64,000 bases of DNA from Pilimelia terevasa (lineage in GTDB: Bacteria; Actinomycetota; Actinomycetes; Mycobacteriales; Micromonosporaceae): contig NZ_BMQC01000007.1 in assembly GCF_014647915.1 (NCBI RefSeq), positions 186,001-250,000 of the forward strand, written 5' to 3'. The notes beneath the pieces were generated by a model. The model was not told where the DNA came from and did no database searches. It was given only the letters and a program-made list of their open reading frames with translations. The position numbers were made by a program, and so were the translations under genes. Every line of letters starts with the position of its first letter. Positions within the stretch are counted from its first letter, which is position 1. Positions 34,687 to 44,865 of the stretch are shown here, piece by piece.

Positions 34687-36312
34687 TCAGGCCCGCGGGA
34701 GCAGGTCGGCGACCTCGCGGCGCAGGTCGGCCAGTGCCACCGCCGCCGCGGCCCGGGCCGCGGCGAGGCCCTCGCCGCCGACCGGGACGACCACTTCGAG
34801 GTACGCCTTGAGCTTGGGTTCGGTGCCCGAGGGGCGGACGACCACCCGCAACCCCTCGGCCCGCCAGCGCAGCACGTCGGCGTCCGGCGCCAGGTCCTCG
34901 GCGGCGACCGCCCGGCCGCCCAGCCGCGTCGGCGGCGCCGCCCGCAGCGCGGCCATCCCGTCGGCGATCACCCGCGGGTCGGCGACCCGGACGGAGAGCT
35001 GGTCGGTGGCGTGCACGCCGTACGCGCGGGCCAGGTCGTCCAGCCGGTCCAGCAGCGTGCGGCCCTGGGCGCGGAGGGCGGCGGCCAGCTCGCACACCAG
35101 CAGCGCCGCGGTGATGCCGTCCTTGTCCCGGACCGCCTGCGGCGCCACGCAGTACCCCAGGGCCTCCTCGTACCCGTAGGCCAGGCCGGGGGCGCGGACG
35201 ATCCACTTGAACCCGGTCAGCGTCTGCGCGTACGGCTGCCCGTACGCGGCGCACAGCGTGCCGAGCAGCGACGAGGACACGATCGTCGTGACGAAGGTGC
35301 CGGTCACGCCGCGGCGCAGCAGGTGGTCGGCCAGCAGTACCCCCAGCTCGTCGCCGCTCAGCGCCCGCCAGGCGCCGCCGTCGCGGACCGCGACCGCGCA
35401 CCGGTCGGCGTCCGGGTCGTTGGCGAGCGCGAGGTCCGCGTCGACGGCGGCGGCGTGCGCCAGCAGCAGGTCGGTGGCGCCCGGCTCCTCGGGGTTGGGG
35501 AAGGCGACGGTCGGGAAGGCCGGGTCGGGGGCGGCCTGGGCCGGTACGACGTGCGGGGCCGCGAAGCCCGCCCGCAGCAGCGCGTCGGGCAGGACGGCGC
35601 CGCCGACCCCGTGCAGCGGCGAGTAGGCGACGGTCAGGGCCCGCGGCCCGGCCGGGTCGACGACCGCGGCCGCGGCGGCCAGGTACCCGTCCACCGGGGA
35701 CACCGCCGTGCCGGGCGGCCCGAGCGGCACCGCGGCCAGCGGCCCGACGGCGGCGATCCGGGCGGCGATCGCGGCGTCGACCGGCGGCGCGATCTGGGCC
35801 CCGGTACCGGCCTCACCCCCGACCGCCCCGAGGTACACCTTGTACCCGTTGTCCTGCGCCGGGTTGTGGCTGGCCGTCACCATGACGCCCGCGGCGGCCC
35901 CGTACTCCCGCACCGCCCACGCCAGCACCGGCGTCGGCAGCGGCCCCGGCAGCACGAGCGCGGCCCGGCCCGCACCGGTGGCGACGGCGGCGGTCCGGGC
36001 GGCGAACTCCGCCGACCCGCGGCGGGCGTCGTAGCCGACGACCAGCGGGCCGGCCGCGCCCGCGTCCGCCAGCCAGCGCACGAGGCCGGCCGCGGCGGCG
36101 GTGACGACGGCCAGGTTCATCCCGTGCGGACCGGCGCGCAGCACCCCGCGCAGGCCGGCGGTGCCGAACTCCAGCGGCCCGCGGAACCGGTCGCGCAGCG
36201 CGGCGGCGCTGCCGGGCCATGCCGCGAGCAGCGCGGCCAGCTCCGCCCGGGTCGCCGGGTCGGGGTCGTCGGCGATCCACGCCTCGACCTCCGCGCGCAG
36301 GTCGTCGCCCAT
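34687..36312 (-). CDS. Phospho-sugar mutase (PmmB-like; phosphomannomutase/phosphopentomutase)
   Basis: A 541-residue alpha-D-phosphohexomutase superfamily protein. The active phosphoserine is Ser148 in MVTASHNPAQDNGYKVY, the metal loop is NDPDADRCAV (about residue 310), and the C-terminal phosphate-binding RPSGTEPKLKAYLE is intact. The opening FGTAGLRG is also typical. Annotated homologs are phosphomannomutases. The location beside upp and among deoA, deoC and add suggests a phosphopentomutase linking (deoxy)ribose-1-phosphate to the 5-phosphate, because no other such enzyme is visible; this is inference. ATG 36312 has GGAGG seven bases upstream. Confidence 0.9.
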   Translation of the reverse strand: MGDDLRAEVEAWIADDPDPATRAELAALLAAWPGSAAALRDRFRGPLEFGTAGLRGVLRAGPHGMNLAVVTAAAAGLVRWLADAGAAGPLVVGYDARRGSAEFAARTAAVATGAGRAALVLPGPLPTPVLAWAVREYGAAAGVMVTASHNPAQDNGYKVYLGAVGGEAGTGAQIAPPVDAAIAARIAAVGPLAAVPLGPPGTAVSPVDGYLAAAAAVVDPAGPRALTVAYSPLHGVGGAVLPDALLRAGFAAPHVVPAQAAPDPAFPTVAFPNPEEPGATDLLLAHAAAVDADLALANDPDADRCAVAVRDGGAWRALSGDELGVLLADHLLRRGVTGTFVTTIVSSSLLGTLCAAYGQPYAQTLTGFKWIVRAPGLAYGYEEALGYCVAPQAVRDKDGITAALLVCELAAALRAQGRTLLDRLDDLARAYGVHATDQLSVRVADPRVIADGMAALRAAPPTRLGGRAVAAEDLAPDADVLRWRAEGLRVVVRPSGTEPKLKAYLEVVVPVGGEGLAAARAAAAVALADLRREVADLLPRA

Positions 36313-36352
36313 GCCACACCTCCGTGCCGTCCAGCGTGGCACCGCGCGCGGC

Positions 36353-38161
36353 TCAGCCGAGGCGGAACGTCCGCGTCATCTCCTCGAAGATCCGCCGGCT
36401 CTCGGCGAACCGCGCCTCCGGCACCGTCAGGTAGAAGGAGTACGCCTGCCCGTCGGCGGTGACCGCCCGCCACAGGCCGTGCCGCATCCGGTCGCCGCTG
36501 CCGCAGGTGTACTCCAGGTCGGCGGCCTCCCGCCGGCCCTGGCTGGCGCGGCGCAGCGAGACCCGGGCGTACGGCGCGGCGCAGGTCCCGGCGCGGCGCA
36601 GGCCCGACTCGGCGATCTCCATGAACCGCCGCGGGTCCGCCTGCGCCCGCTCGACGAGGATCCGCACCCGGCGTTCGCCGTCGCGCGGGTCGACGAAGTC
36701 CACCCAGTTGCCCGAGCCGCTGCGCCGCCAGCCGCGCGGGACCTGGACGCTGACGCCCCGCGCGTCGTACCGCTGGGTCGCCACCTGCGCCGCGACGGGC
36801 GCGGGGCGCTCCTCCCGCGGCGGCGGGGGCGCGGTACCGCCGCCGGAGAGCCCGAGCGCGGCGAGGACCAGGACCGCGGTCCCGACGCCGCCGGCCGCGG
36901 CGTACCGGGTGCGGCGGGGCCAGCCGCGGACCGCGCCCACCGCCCCCGCGACGCCCGGGCGGGCGCGGTCGGCGAGCCGGCGGGCGGCCGAGGGCCGGGC
37001 GGGCCGGCCGCGGGCGATGGTGTGCAGCCGGCCGGTCGTGGCCGTGCCCAGGGTCCGGGTGATCGAGTCCGGGCCGGGGGCGGGGTGGGCGCCGGTGGGC
37101 ACGTCGACCGTGCCGACGCGGGGCGCGGGGCGGGGCGGGGCGCCGCGCAGCCGGTCCCGCGGCGACTCGCCGGGGCCGAGCATCGCCCGCCCGCCGATCT
37201 GGCCGGCGGCCGGAGCCGCGGGCTCGGGCCGGGTGCGGGGGATGCGGGTCATCCGCTGCGCCGGGACCACCGCGTACGGGTCGGTCTGGGCGTAGGTCGG
37301 CGCGGTGCTGGCCAGCGGGCCGGCGAGCAGCGCGCGCAGCCGGGTGCGGGCGCCGTCGACGCTGATCCGGTGGCGCGGGTCCTTCTCCAACAGGGCGAGC
37401 AGGACGTCGGCGAGCGGCCCGGCGCGCAGGACCGGCGCGGGCGCCTCCTCCACGACCGCGTGCATCGTCTCGATCGGGTCGCCCCGGTCGAACGGCGGCC
37501 GCCCCTCCACCGCCGTGTACAGCGTGACGCCGAGCGAGAACAGGTCGCTGGGCGGCCCGAACGCCTGGCCCATGGCGCGCTCCGGCGAGATGAAGTGCGG
37601 GGAGCCGAGCACCATCCCCGGGGTGGTGAGCTGCGCGCCGCTGGGCATGTGCGCGACCCCGAAGTCCGTGAGCACGCACCGGCCGTCGGCGGCGATGAGC
37701 ACGTTGGCGGGCTTGACGTCGCGGTGCAGGATCCCGGCCGCGTGCGCGACCTCCAGGGCGCCGAGCAGCGCCACGCCGGCCTTGGCCACGGCGCGCGGGG
37801 CGAGCGGGCCGTCACCGACGATCATGTCGGCGAGGCTGCGCGCCTCCAGCAGCTCCATCACGATCCACGGCCGGCCGTGCTCGGTCACCACGTCGTAGAC
37901 CTGGACCACCGAGGGGTGGGACAGACAGGCCGCGGCGCGGGCCTCGCGCAGCGTGCGGGCGTACATGGCCTCGCGGTCGCTGACGGCCATGCTCTGCGGC
38001 GGGACGACCTCCTTCACCGCCACGTCGCGGTGCAGCAGGTTGTCGGTGGCCTGCCAGACCGTGCCCATGCCGCCGTGGCCGACCACCGTCCGCACGGTGT
38101 ACCGGCCGCCGATCGTCGTGCCGGGCGCGGTGCGCCCGTTCCAGGTGGGGATCTGTGTCAA
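36353..38161 (-). CDS. Transmembrane Ser/Thr protein kinase (PknB-like)
   Basis: A 602-residue Hanks-type kinase. With the chosen start the Gly loop is GHGGMG, Lys50 is in VAVKE, the catalytic Asp148 in HRDVKPANV and the DFG Asp166. A Pro-rich linker runs to a membrane span (about 418-440, AVLVLAALGLSG), and the outer domain (about 445-602) has two cysteines (AGTCAAPY and EYTCGSG). The frame is open up to GTG 38224, but a -10-like TAAGGT at 38225-38230 would place the transcript start inside it. TTG 38161 (LTQIPTWNGR) is therefore preferred, with weak ribosome-binding evidence. It is followed by the mutase on the same strand. Confidence 0.88.
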   Translation of the reverse strand: MTQIPTWNGRTAPGTTIGGRYTVRTVVGHGGMGTVWQATDNLLHRDVAVKEVVPPQSMAVSDREAMYARTLREARAAACLSHPSVVQVYDVVTEHGRPWIVMELLEARSLADMIVGDGPLAPRAVAKAGVALLGALEVAHAAGILHRDVKPANVLIAADGRCVLTDFGVAHMPSGAQLTTPGMVLGSPHFISPERAMGQAFGPPSDLFSLGVTLYTAVEGRPPFDRGDPIETMHAVVEEAPAPVLRAGPLADVLLALLEKDPRHRISVDGARTRLRALLAGPLASTAPTYAQTDPYAVVPAQRMTRIPRTRPEPAAPAAGQIGGRAMLGPGESPRDRLRGAPPRPAPRVGTVDVPTGAHPAPGPDSITRTLGTATTGRLHTIARGRPARPSAARRLADRARPGVAGAVGAVRGWPRRTRYAAAGGVGTAVLVLAALGLSGGGTAPPPPREERPAPVAAQVATQRYDARGVSVQVPRGWRRSGSGNWVDFVDPRDGERRVRILVERAQADPRRFMEIAESGLRRAGTCAAPYARVSLRRASQGRREAADLEYTCGSGDRMRHGLWRAVTADGQAYSFYLTVPEARFAESRRIFEEMTRTFRLG

Positions 38162-38347
38162 GGAGAACGCCGCCGGTTCACGAGTGAGTAACGGAGGGGT
38201 CGACCGCCGTGGTGCCGGGTGCACACCTTAGCGAGGGTGGCCGGAGGCGGCCACCCGGAGCGCGGACCGGCGAGCGCCCGGGAGCGCGGCGCGGCGCGGA
38301 GGTGCGGGGAGCGGGGGAGGGGTACCGAAAGTCGAAGAACCGGACCG

Positions 38348-38470
38348 CTGGTCGGGAGACCGCACAGGTGGTCGGAGGGCACAACCGGTGGTCAGGAGGC
38401 CGGACCTGGGGGTCGGGAGGCCGGAACTGGTGGTCAGGAGGCCGGAAATGGCGGTCGGGAAACCGATTGG
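38348..38470. repeat. Six tandem copies of a ~21-bp repeat
   Basis: Units start at 38348, 38369, 38389, 38410, 38431 and 38452, with lengths 21, 20, 21, 21, 21 and 19. The consensus is TGGTCGGGAGGCCGGAACTG plus G; the third to fifth copies are nearly identical. Each unit holds a short GGCC-type symmetry. The 21-bp period equals two helical turns, so copies face the same side of DNA. Confidence 0.75.
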
Positions 38471-38566
38471 TGACACCGGACACACGCACAGTGTACAACC
38501 GGCCCCACAACGGACGGGTGACGCACGCCGCCGGAGGCATCGTCGCCGGCCGCGCGCCGCTGGCCC

Positions 38567-38572
38567 TACGAT
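38567..38572 (+). promoter_or_regulatory. -10 element of leaderless acyl-CoA mutase promoter
   Basis: TACGAT at 38567-38572 ends six bases before the ATG at 38579; no ribosome binding site. The 21-bp array lies about 100 bases upstream. Confidence 0.6.
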
Positions 38573-38578
38573 CACGGC

Positions 38579-40165
<1,587 letters not shown>

Positions 40166-40384
40166 GGCCCGCCGCGGCGGCCGGTGTGCGGCGGGTCACG
40201 TTGCGGGCGGCGGCGTGCGGGTACGGACGGGGGAGCCGCGCCGCGGCCGAAACTCGGGTGTGACGAACGCAAAGTAGGTAGGTTGCGGGAAGGCGTGACG
40301 CCGCGCGGCGCCGACTCGTTGAACGCGGGGCGGCGTTGTCCGTTCGCGGAGTGCCCGGCGGCGCCGTGTCGTGGAGGAGGTGCC
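40166..40384 (+). other. Intergenic region upstream of the M20 gene
   Basis: No gene seen. A somewhat A-rich patch at 40260-40285 contains overlapping -10-like TAGGTA (40275-40280) and TAGGTT (40279-40284) and probably starts the amidohydrolase transcript. Confidence 0.3.
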
Positions 40385-41941
40385 GTGGCGGCGATCAGCG
40401 ACGCGTCCGGCGCCGACCGCCGCCGCGCCGACCCGGCCGCGCGCGCCCGGCCGCGCCCGGACAGCCGCCACGACGGCGCGCTCCGGCTCCGGGGCCGCCC
40501 GTCGCGGGCGCCCGCCCGCGACGAACCCGCGGCGCCGACCTCACGCGGGGCGGGCGAACCCGCCCCGCGGCCGTCGGCCGCCGCCGAGCGGGAACGAGAT
40601 GCCACCGTGACCACTGCGCCCACCGCCACCGCCGCGGGCGGGACCCCCGCCGACGCCCCGCGGCCGGGCGCCGCCGACGCCCGGCACCGCCCGGCCCCCG
40701 CGTCCGCGCGCCCCGGCGCCGAGGCCCACGTCGGCTGCGCCGCCGGCCCGGCGGACCCGCTGCGGGACCAGATCGACACCTGGCTCGCGGCCCGCGGCGA
40801 GGAGCTGGTCACGGTACGCCGGCACCTGCACGCCCACCCCGAGCTGTCGCACGCCGAGTTCGAGACGGCGGCGCTCGTCGCCCGGGAGCTGGCCGTCGCC
40901 GGCCTCACCCCGCGGCTGCTGCCCCGGGGCAACGGGGTGATCTGCGACATCGGCACCGGCGACCGGGTGGTCGCGCTGCGGGCCGACCTGGACGCCCTGC
41001 CGCTGCAGGACGTCAAGGACGTGCCGTACGCCTCGACCGTCGCCGACGTCACCCACGCCTGCGGCCACGACGTCCACACCACCGTCATGCTCGGGGTGGC
41101 GCAGGTGCTCGCGCGGGTCGCCGAGTCCGGCGGGCTGCCGGGCCGGGTGCGGATGCTGTTCCAGCCGGCCGAGGAGTGCATCCCCTCCGGCGCGCCCGAC
41201 GTGATCGCCGCGGGCGCGCTGGAGGGCGTGTCGGCGGTGTACGCGCTGCACTGCGCCCCCCAGCTCACCGTCGGCACCGTCGGCGTCCGGTCCGGCCCGT
41301 TCACCGCGGCCGCGGACACCGTCGAGGTGACCCTGCGCGGCAAGGGCGGCCACACCGCCCGCCCGCACGTCACCGCCGACCTCGTCGGCGCGCTCGGCCG
41401 GGTCATCGTCGACGTGCCCGCGCTGCTCGGCCGCCGGGTCGACCCCCGGGCCGGCCTGTCGATGGTGTGGGGGACCGTCCGGGCCGGGGAGGCGTACAAC
41501 GCCATTCCCGGCGTCGGGGTGGTCCGCGGCACGCTGCGGGTCCTCGGCCGGGAGGCGTGGCGCGGGGCGCCGCAGCTCCTGGAGGAGCTGGTCGAGGCGG
41601 CCGTCGCCGGCACCGGGGCGCGGGCCTCGGTCACCTACGTCCGCGGCGTGCCTCCGGTGATCAACGACCACCGGGCCAACGCGGTCATCGCCGCCGCGGC
41701 CGGGGCGGTCCTGGGCGCCGAGCGGGTGGTCGAGGCCGAGGTGAGCATGGGCGGCGAGGACTTCTCGTTCTACCTGGAGCACGTCCCCGGCGCCATGATC
41801 CGGCTCGGGACGGCGCAGCCGGGCAGCGAGGGCGCCCTGGACATCCACCAGCCGGGCTTCGACGTCGACGAACGGGCCATCGGCGTCGGCGTCCGGGTCA
41901 TGGTCCGCACGGCGGTCGCCGCGCTCCAGGACCCGCAGTAG
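40385..41941 (+). CDS. M20 family metallo-amidohydrolase (AmiA1/hippurate hydrolase type)
   Basis: A 518-residue protein with the start used here. About 110 N-terminal residues are low-complexity Ala/Pro/Arg; the enzyme begins near IDTWLAARGEELVTVRRHLHAHPEL. Zinc ligands are visible in RADLDALPL, HACGHDVHTT, FQPAEE and SMGGEDFSFY. Such enzymes hydrolyse N-acyl amino acids or similar amides; the substrate is not predictable. GTG 40385 has a strong GGAGGAGG, but GTG 40607 (MTTAPTAT...) would give a more usual length and cannot be excluded. In Mycobacterium the equivalent amiA1/amiB1 sit in the same neighbourhood. Confidence 0.88.
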   Translation: MAAISDASGADRRRADPAARARPRPDSRHDGALRLRGRPSRAPARDEPAAPTSRGAGEPAPRPSAAAERERDATVTTAPTATAAGGTPADAPRPGAADARHRPAPASARPGAEAHVGCAAGPADPLRDQIDTWLAARGEELVTVRRHLHAHPELSHAEFETAALVARELAVAGLTPRLLPRGNGVICDIGTGDRVVALRADLDALPLQDVKDVPYASTVADVTHACGHDVHTTVMLGVAQVLARVAESGGLPGRVRMLFQPAEECIPSGAPDVIAAGALEGVSAVYALHCAPQLTVGTVGVRSGPFTAAADTVEVTLRGKGGHTARPHVTADLVGALGRVIVDVPALLGRRVDPRAGLSMVWGTVRAGEAYNAIPGVGVVRGTLRVLGREAWRGAPQLLEELVEAAVAGTGARASVTYVRGVPPVINDHRANAVIAAAAGAVLGAERVVEAEVSMGGEDFSFYLEHVPGAMIRLGTAQPGSEGALDIHQPGFDVDERAIGVGVRVMVRTAVAALQDPQ

Positions 41942-41953
41942 GCGCCCCGGAGT

Positions 41954-42859
41954 TCACTGTGGCGCGGCTGCGGCGGCCGGGCGGGCGCGGCGGCGACGCA
42001 GCCAGCGCGCGGTCAGCCAGGCCGGCCCGCCGAGCAGCAGCACCCACGGCGCGAGGAGCCCGAGCACGGCGGCCAGGACCCGCAGCGAGGACACCAGCGC
42101 CCGCCAGCCGGCCGCGAGCCCGCTGCCGAACCCCGGCTCCCGCGGCGCCGCCGCCGCGACGCCCGGCCCCCGGATCTCCAGGGTGACCGTGGACAGCGCG
42201 GTCCGGTCGGCGAGGCTCCGCTTGCGGGCCTGGAGCGAGGCCAGCTCCGCCTCGCGGCGGGCGAGTTCGCCCTCCAGCGACACCAGCTCGGCGACGGTCC
42301 TGGCCTGGGCGAGCATCGCCCGGGTCCGGTTCACGCTGGCCTGCTGGCTGGCGAGGCGGGCGTCGACGTCCACCACCTCCTCGGTGACGTCCTGGGTGCC
42401 GATCTGCCGGCTCTCCTCCCGGCCCACGCCGGCGAGCTGGCCCAGCAGCGCCTCGAACCCGGCCGCCGGTACCCGCACCGTGAGCGTGGCCTGCGCCGCG
42501 CCGGTACCGCGGTCGCGCCGGTCCTCGCCCACGTAGCCGCCCGCCGCCTGGGTCAGCGCCACCGCCCGGGCCGCCGCCGTCTCCACGTCGCCGGCCCGGT
42601 CCACCCGGACCGCGAGCGTGCCCGTGCGGACGACGCTGCGCGTGTCGACGACCTTCGCCGCCGGCAGGCCGGCCGCCGCCGGCCGGCCTGCCGGCGCCGG
42701 TGCGCCCGCGGCCTCCCTGCGGTCCTCCTGCCCCATCGAGACGCCGCTGCCCGTGCGCTCGTCCGCGGCCCGCTCGACGGTGCAGCCGGCCGCCACCGCC
42801 AGCAGGGCCGCCCCGGCGGCGAGCGCCACCCCGTACCGCCGCGCCCGGAACCCGTCCAT
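41954..42859 (-). CDS. DUF4349 lipoprotein
   Basis: A 301-residue envelope protein. The signal peptide ends in a lipobox LAVAAGC (Cys at about residue 26). A Pro/Ala linker follows, then the DUF4349 domain: [49 protein letters not shown] and TQDVTEEVVDVDARLASQQASVNRTRAML. It continues into a coiled-coil-prone LEGELARREAELASLQARKRSL and a C-terminal membrane span with a basic tail (WLRRRRARP). It is thus anchored at both ends. Function unknown in the family. It converges with the amidohydrolase (12-base gap) and is divergent from the next gene. Confidence 0.9.
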   Translation of the reverse strand: MDGFRARRYGVALAAGAALLAVAAGCTVERAADERTGSGVSMGQEDRREAAGAPAPAGRPAAAGLPAAKVVDTRSVVRTGTLAVRVDRAGDVETAAARAVALTQAAGGYVGEDRRDRGTGAAQATLTVRVPAAGFEALLGQLAGVGREESRQIGTQDVTEEVVDVDARLASQQASVNRTRAMLAQARTVAELVSLEGELARREAELASLQARKRSLADRTALSTVTLEIRGPGVAAAAPREPGFGSGLAAGWRALVSSLRVLAAVLGLLAPWVLLLGGPAWLTARWLRRRRARPAAAAAPQ

Positions 42860-42924
42860 CCGCCACCCCCGCGATAGGTCGATCCGACCCGGGTGGGACG
42901 CGCTACCCGGGGTCGCGGTTCCGG

Positions 42925-42930
42925 CACACT
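42925..42930 (+). promoter_or_regulatory. -10 element of leaderless gene at 42937
   Basis: CACACT at 42925-42930 ends six bases before the ATG at 42937; no ribosome binding site. Weaker match to consensus than the others. Confidence 0.45.
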
Positions 42931-42936
42931 GGGCAT

Positions 42937-43854
42937 ATGCCGCCTGACGACGCGACGGCGGTGGACCCGCCGACCCTGGACGCGCTGTACCGCACCCCGC
43001 CCGACCGGTTCGTGGCCGCCCGGACCGCGGCCGCCGAGGCGGCCCGGGCGGCCGGGGACCGCGACGGCGCCCGCGCCCTGGCCGCGCTGCGCCGGCCCAC
43101 CGTGCCCGCCTGGCTGGTCAACCTCCTGGCCCTGGCGGACCCGGCGGCGCTCGCCCCGCTGGACGCGCTGGCCGACGCCCTGCGCACGGCCAGCCGCGAG
43201 CGCGACGGCGCCCGGCTGCGCGCCCTCGCCGACGAGCGCCGCCAGGTGGTGGGGACGCTGCTGCGGCGGGTGGCGGCGCTGGCTCGCGCGGCGGGCGCCA
43301 CGCGGCCCGGGCCGGCGGTCCTCGCCGAGGTGGAGTCGACCCTGCACGCGGCGCTCGCCGACGGCGAGGTGGCCGCGCTGGTGCGGGCCGGCCGGCTGAC
43401 CCGGCCGGCGGCGTACTCCGGCTTCGCCGACGCACCCCGCCGCGGCCTGCACGTCGTCCCGCCGCCTCCCGCCACCCGGAACACCACCGGGCCGCGCGAC
43501 GAGGCGCCGACCGCACCCGCGACAACCGCACCCGCGACGACGCCATCCGCCGGGACCGCCCCGCGGGACGGGACCGCACCGGCAGACCCGACTCCACCAG
43601 CGGACCCGGCCACACCCGCGGGCAGAGTGGCGGGTGACCCCGTCGCCTACCGGGCCGCGCTCGACGCCCTCGTGGCCGCCCGCGCCGCGGAGGAGGAGGC
43701 CGGGGAGGCGCTGGCCGGCATCGACGAGGCGCTGGCGGCACAGCGACGGGAGGCCGAGCGGCTCCAGCGCGCACGGCTCGCCGCCGTTGCCCGCCGCGAC
43801 GCCGCCCGGCGCACCCGCCGCGCCGCCCAGCAGACCCTCGCCGGCCTGGACTGA
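42937..43854 (+). CDS. Conserved actinobacterial hypothetical protein with coiled-coil ends
   Basis: A 305-residue soluble protein. The N-terminal 170 residues are Ala/Arg-rich helices with a recognisable conserved pattern (LDALYRTPPDRFVAARTAAA, LRRPTVPAWLVNLLA, DERRQVVGTLLRRVAAL) known only as a hypothetical family. Residues 175-230 are a Thr/Pro/Ala linker. The final 80 are a heptad-like helix (AEEEAGEALAGIDEALAAQRREAERLQ is one part), suggesting a coiled coil. The start is chosen at ATG 42937 because a -10-like CACACT lies six bases upstream and homology begins there; the frame is open earlier. Confidence 0.8.
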   Translation: MPPDDATAVDPPTLDALYRTPPDRFVAARTAAAEAARAAGDRDGARALAALRRPTVPAWLVNLLALADPAALAPLDALADALRTASRERDGARLRALADERRQVVGTLLRRVAALARAAGATRPGPAVLAEVESTLHAALADGEVAALVRAGRLTRPAAYSGFADAPRRGLHVVPPPPATRNTTGPRDEAPTAPATTAPATTPSAGTAPRDGTAPADPTPPADPATPAGRVAGDPVAYRAALDALVAARAAEEEAGEALAGIDEALAAQRREAERLQRARLAAVARRDAARRTRRAAQQTLAGLD

Positions 43855-43957
43855 CCGCCGCCGCGGCGGTACCGGACCGTGCCGCCGACACCACACCCTG
43901 TTGCGAGGACCACACTTTCGGCCGTCCGTCCAGATCAGCCGTCGTGAGTGGAGCGGG

Positions 43958-43963
43958 CACAAT
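43958..43963 (+). promoter_or_regulatory. -10 element of leaderless gene at 43970
   Basis: CACAAT at 43958-43963 ends six bases before the GTG at 43970; no ribosome binding site. Confidence 0.5.
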
Positions 43964-43969
43964 CGGCGG

Positions 43970-44722
43970 GTGACCCCCGAACACGCGGCCGCCGTCAGCC
44001 GGTCCGCCGTCCACTACCTCGGTGACGCGTTCACCGAGTGCCCGGTCACGGTCCGGCACGCGCAGCAGCGGGGGCTCAGCGGGTGGTCGTACCACGTGGC
44101 CAGCCGCGCGGGCGTCCTCGGCTACGTCTCCACCGCCACCGTGACGGCGGCCCTCGGGATGCTCGGCCCCGAACTGGTCCGCGACGCGTGGGAGTACGCG
44201 CGCCGGCTCCTGCCGCCCACCGAGATCGCCGCCCAGCGGGCGGCGGAGTGCTGCCGCTGGGGTACGGCCCAACTGGACCGCTTCCCGGCCGTCAACCGGC
44301 TGGTGGGCCTGACCGGCCGGATGCTGGCCGCGGCCGACGCCACGGCGATGCCGCTGTTCGCCGCCTGGCGGGCGCTGCCGAGCCCCGACGTGACGCCGGG
44401 GGCGCGGGCCGCCACCCACCTGCACCTGCTGCGGGAGCACCGGCGGGCGGCGTACCTCATCGCGGTCCGGGCCGGCGGCCTGACCCCGGTGGAGGCGCTG
44501 GTGGCCGGACCGGAGGGCGAGGCGGCGGCCGCGGCGTGCGGCTGGGCCGGGCCGTACCCGCGGGTGGGCCCGCTGCTGCGCCGCCGGATGTGGACCGAGG
44601 CGGTCACCGACCGGCTGGCGGGCCAGCCCTTCACCGCACTGAGCCCGGCCGAGCGGGCCGAGCTGGTCGACCTCCTGGACGAGGCCGCCGCCGGGCACTT
44701 CGACACGCCCGCCTCCCCCTGA
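43970..44722 (+). CDS. SCO6745-like conserved protein
   Basis: A 250-residue, mainly helical soluble protein. Features: ECPVTVRHAQQRGLSGWSYHVASRAGVLG, LGPELVRDAWEYARRLLPP and a second half beginning LHLLREHRRAAYLIAVRAGGLTPVEALVA, ending ELVDLLDEAAAGHF. The pattern recalls the actinobacterial SCO6745 family (about 250-290 residues), whose function is not settled; my assignment is from memory and moderate. Start GTG 43970 follows a -10-like CACAAT by six bases. The frame is open upstream to 43634 but that part lies within the previous gene's 3' end. Confidence 0.75.
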   Translation: MTPEHAAAVSRSAVHYLGDAFTECPVTVRHAQQRGLSGWSYHVASRAGVLGYVSTATVTAALGMLGPELVRDAWEYARRLLPPTEIAAQRAAECCRWGTAQLDRFPAVNRLVGLTGRMLAAADATAMPLFAAWRALPSPDVTPGARAATHLHLLREHRRAAYLIAVRAGGLTPVEALVAGPEGEAAAAACGWAGPYPRVGPLLRRRMWTEAVTDRLAGQPFTALSPAERAELVDLLDEAAAGHFDTPASP

Positions 44723-44853
44723 CGGCGCCGCCGCGTCCGGCGAGCCGCCCGCACGCCGCGTAGGCAGCCGTTGCCGGGCGAGGAGTCGCAGGGGTGGGCG
44801 GGCAACGCGGGCGGCGGTGCGTAAAACCCGGGGACAGCCGGCGGAGCGGCGGG

Positions 44854-44859
44854 TTCAAT
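44854..44859 (+). promoter_or_regulatory. -10 element of leaderless GNAT gene
   Basis: TTCAAT at 44854-44859 ends six bases before the ATG at 44866; no ribosome binding site. Confidence 0.5.
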
Positions 44860-44865
44860 GGCGGC

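Larger units (their letters stand above)
38162..38578. other. 417-base intergenic region between divergent kinase and acyl-CoA mutase genes
   Basis: This gap holds the likely kinase promoter (TAAGGT, minus strand, 38225-38230), a six-copy 21-bp repeat array (38348-38470) and the mutase -10 element (38567-38572). Open frames through the repeats on both strands exist only because the unit length is a multiple of three; they have no homology, so I call no gene here. Confidence 0.5.

Noticed and set aside
38219-38540. Small open frames on both strands through the 21-bp array
   Set aside because: They encode only heptad repeats produced by the 21-bp unit and have no homology or start signals.
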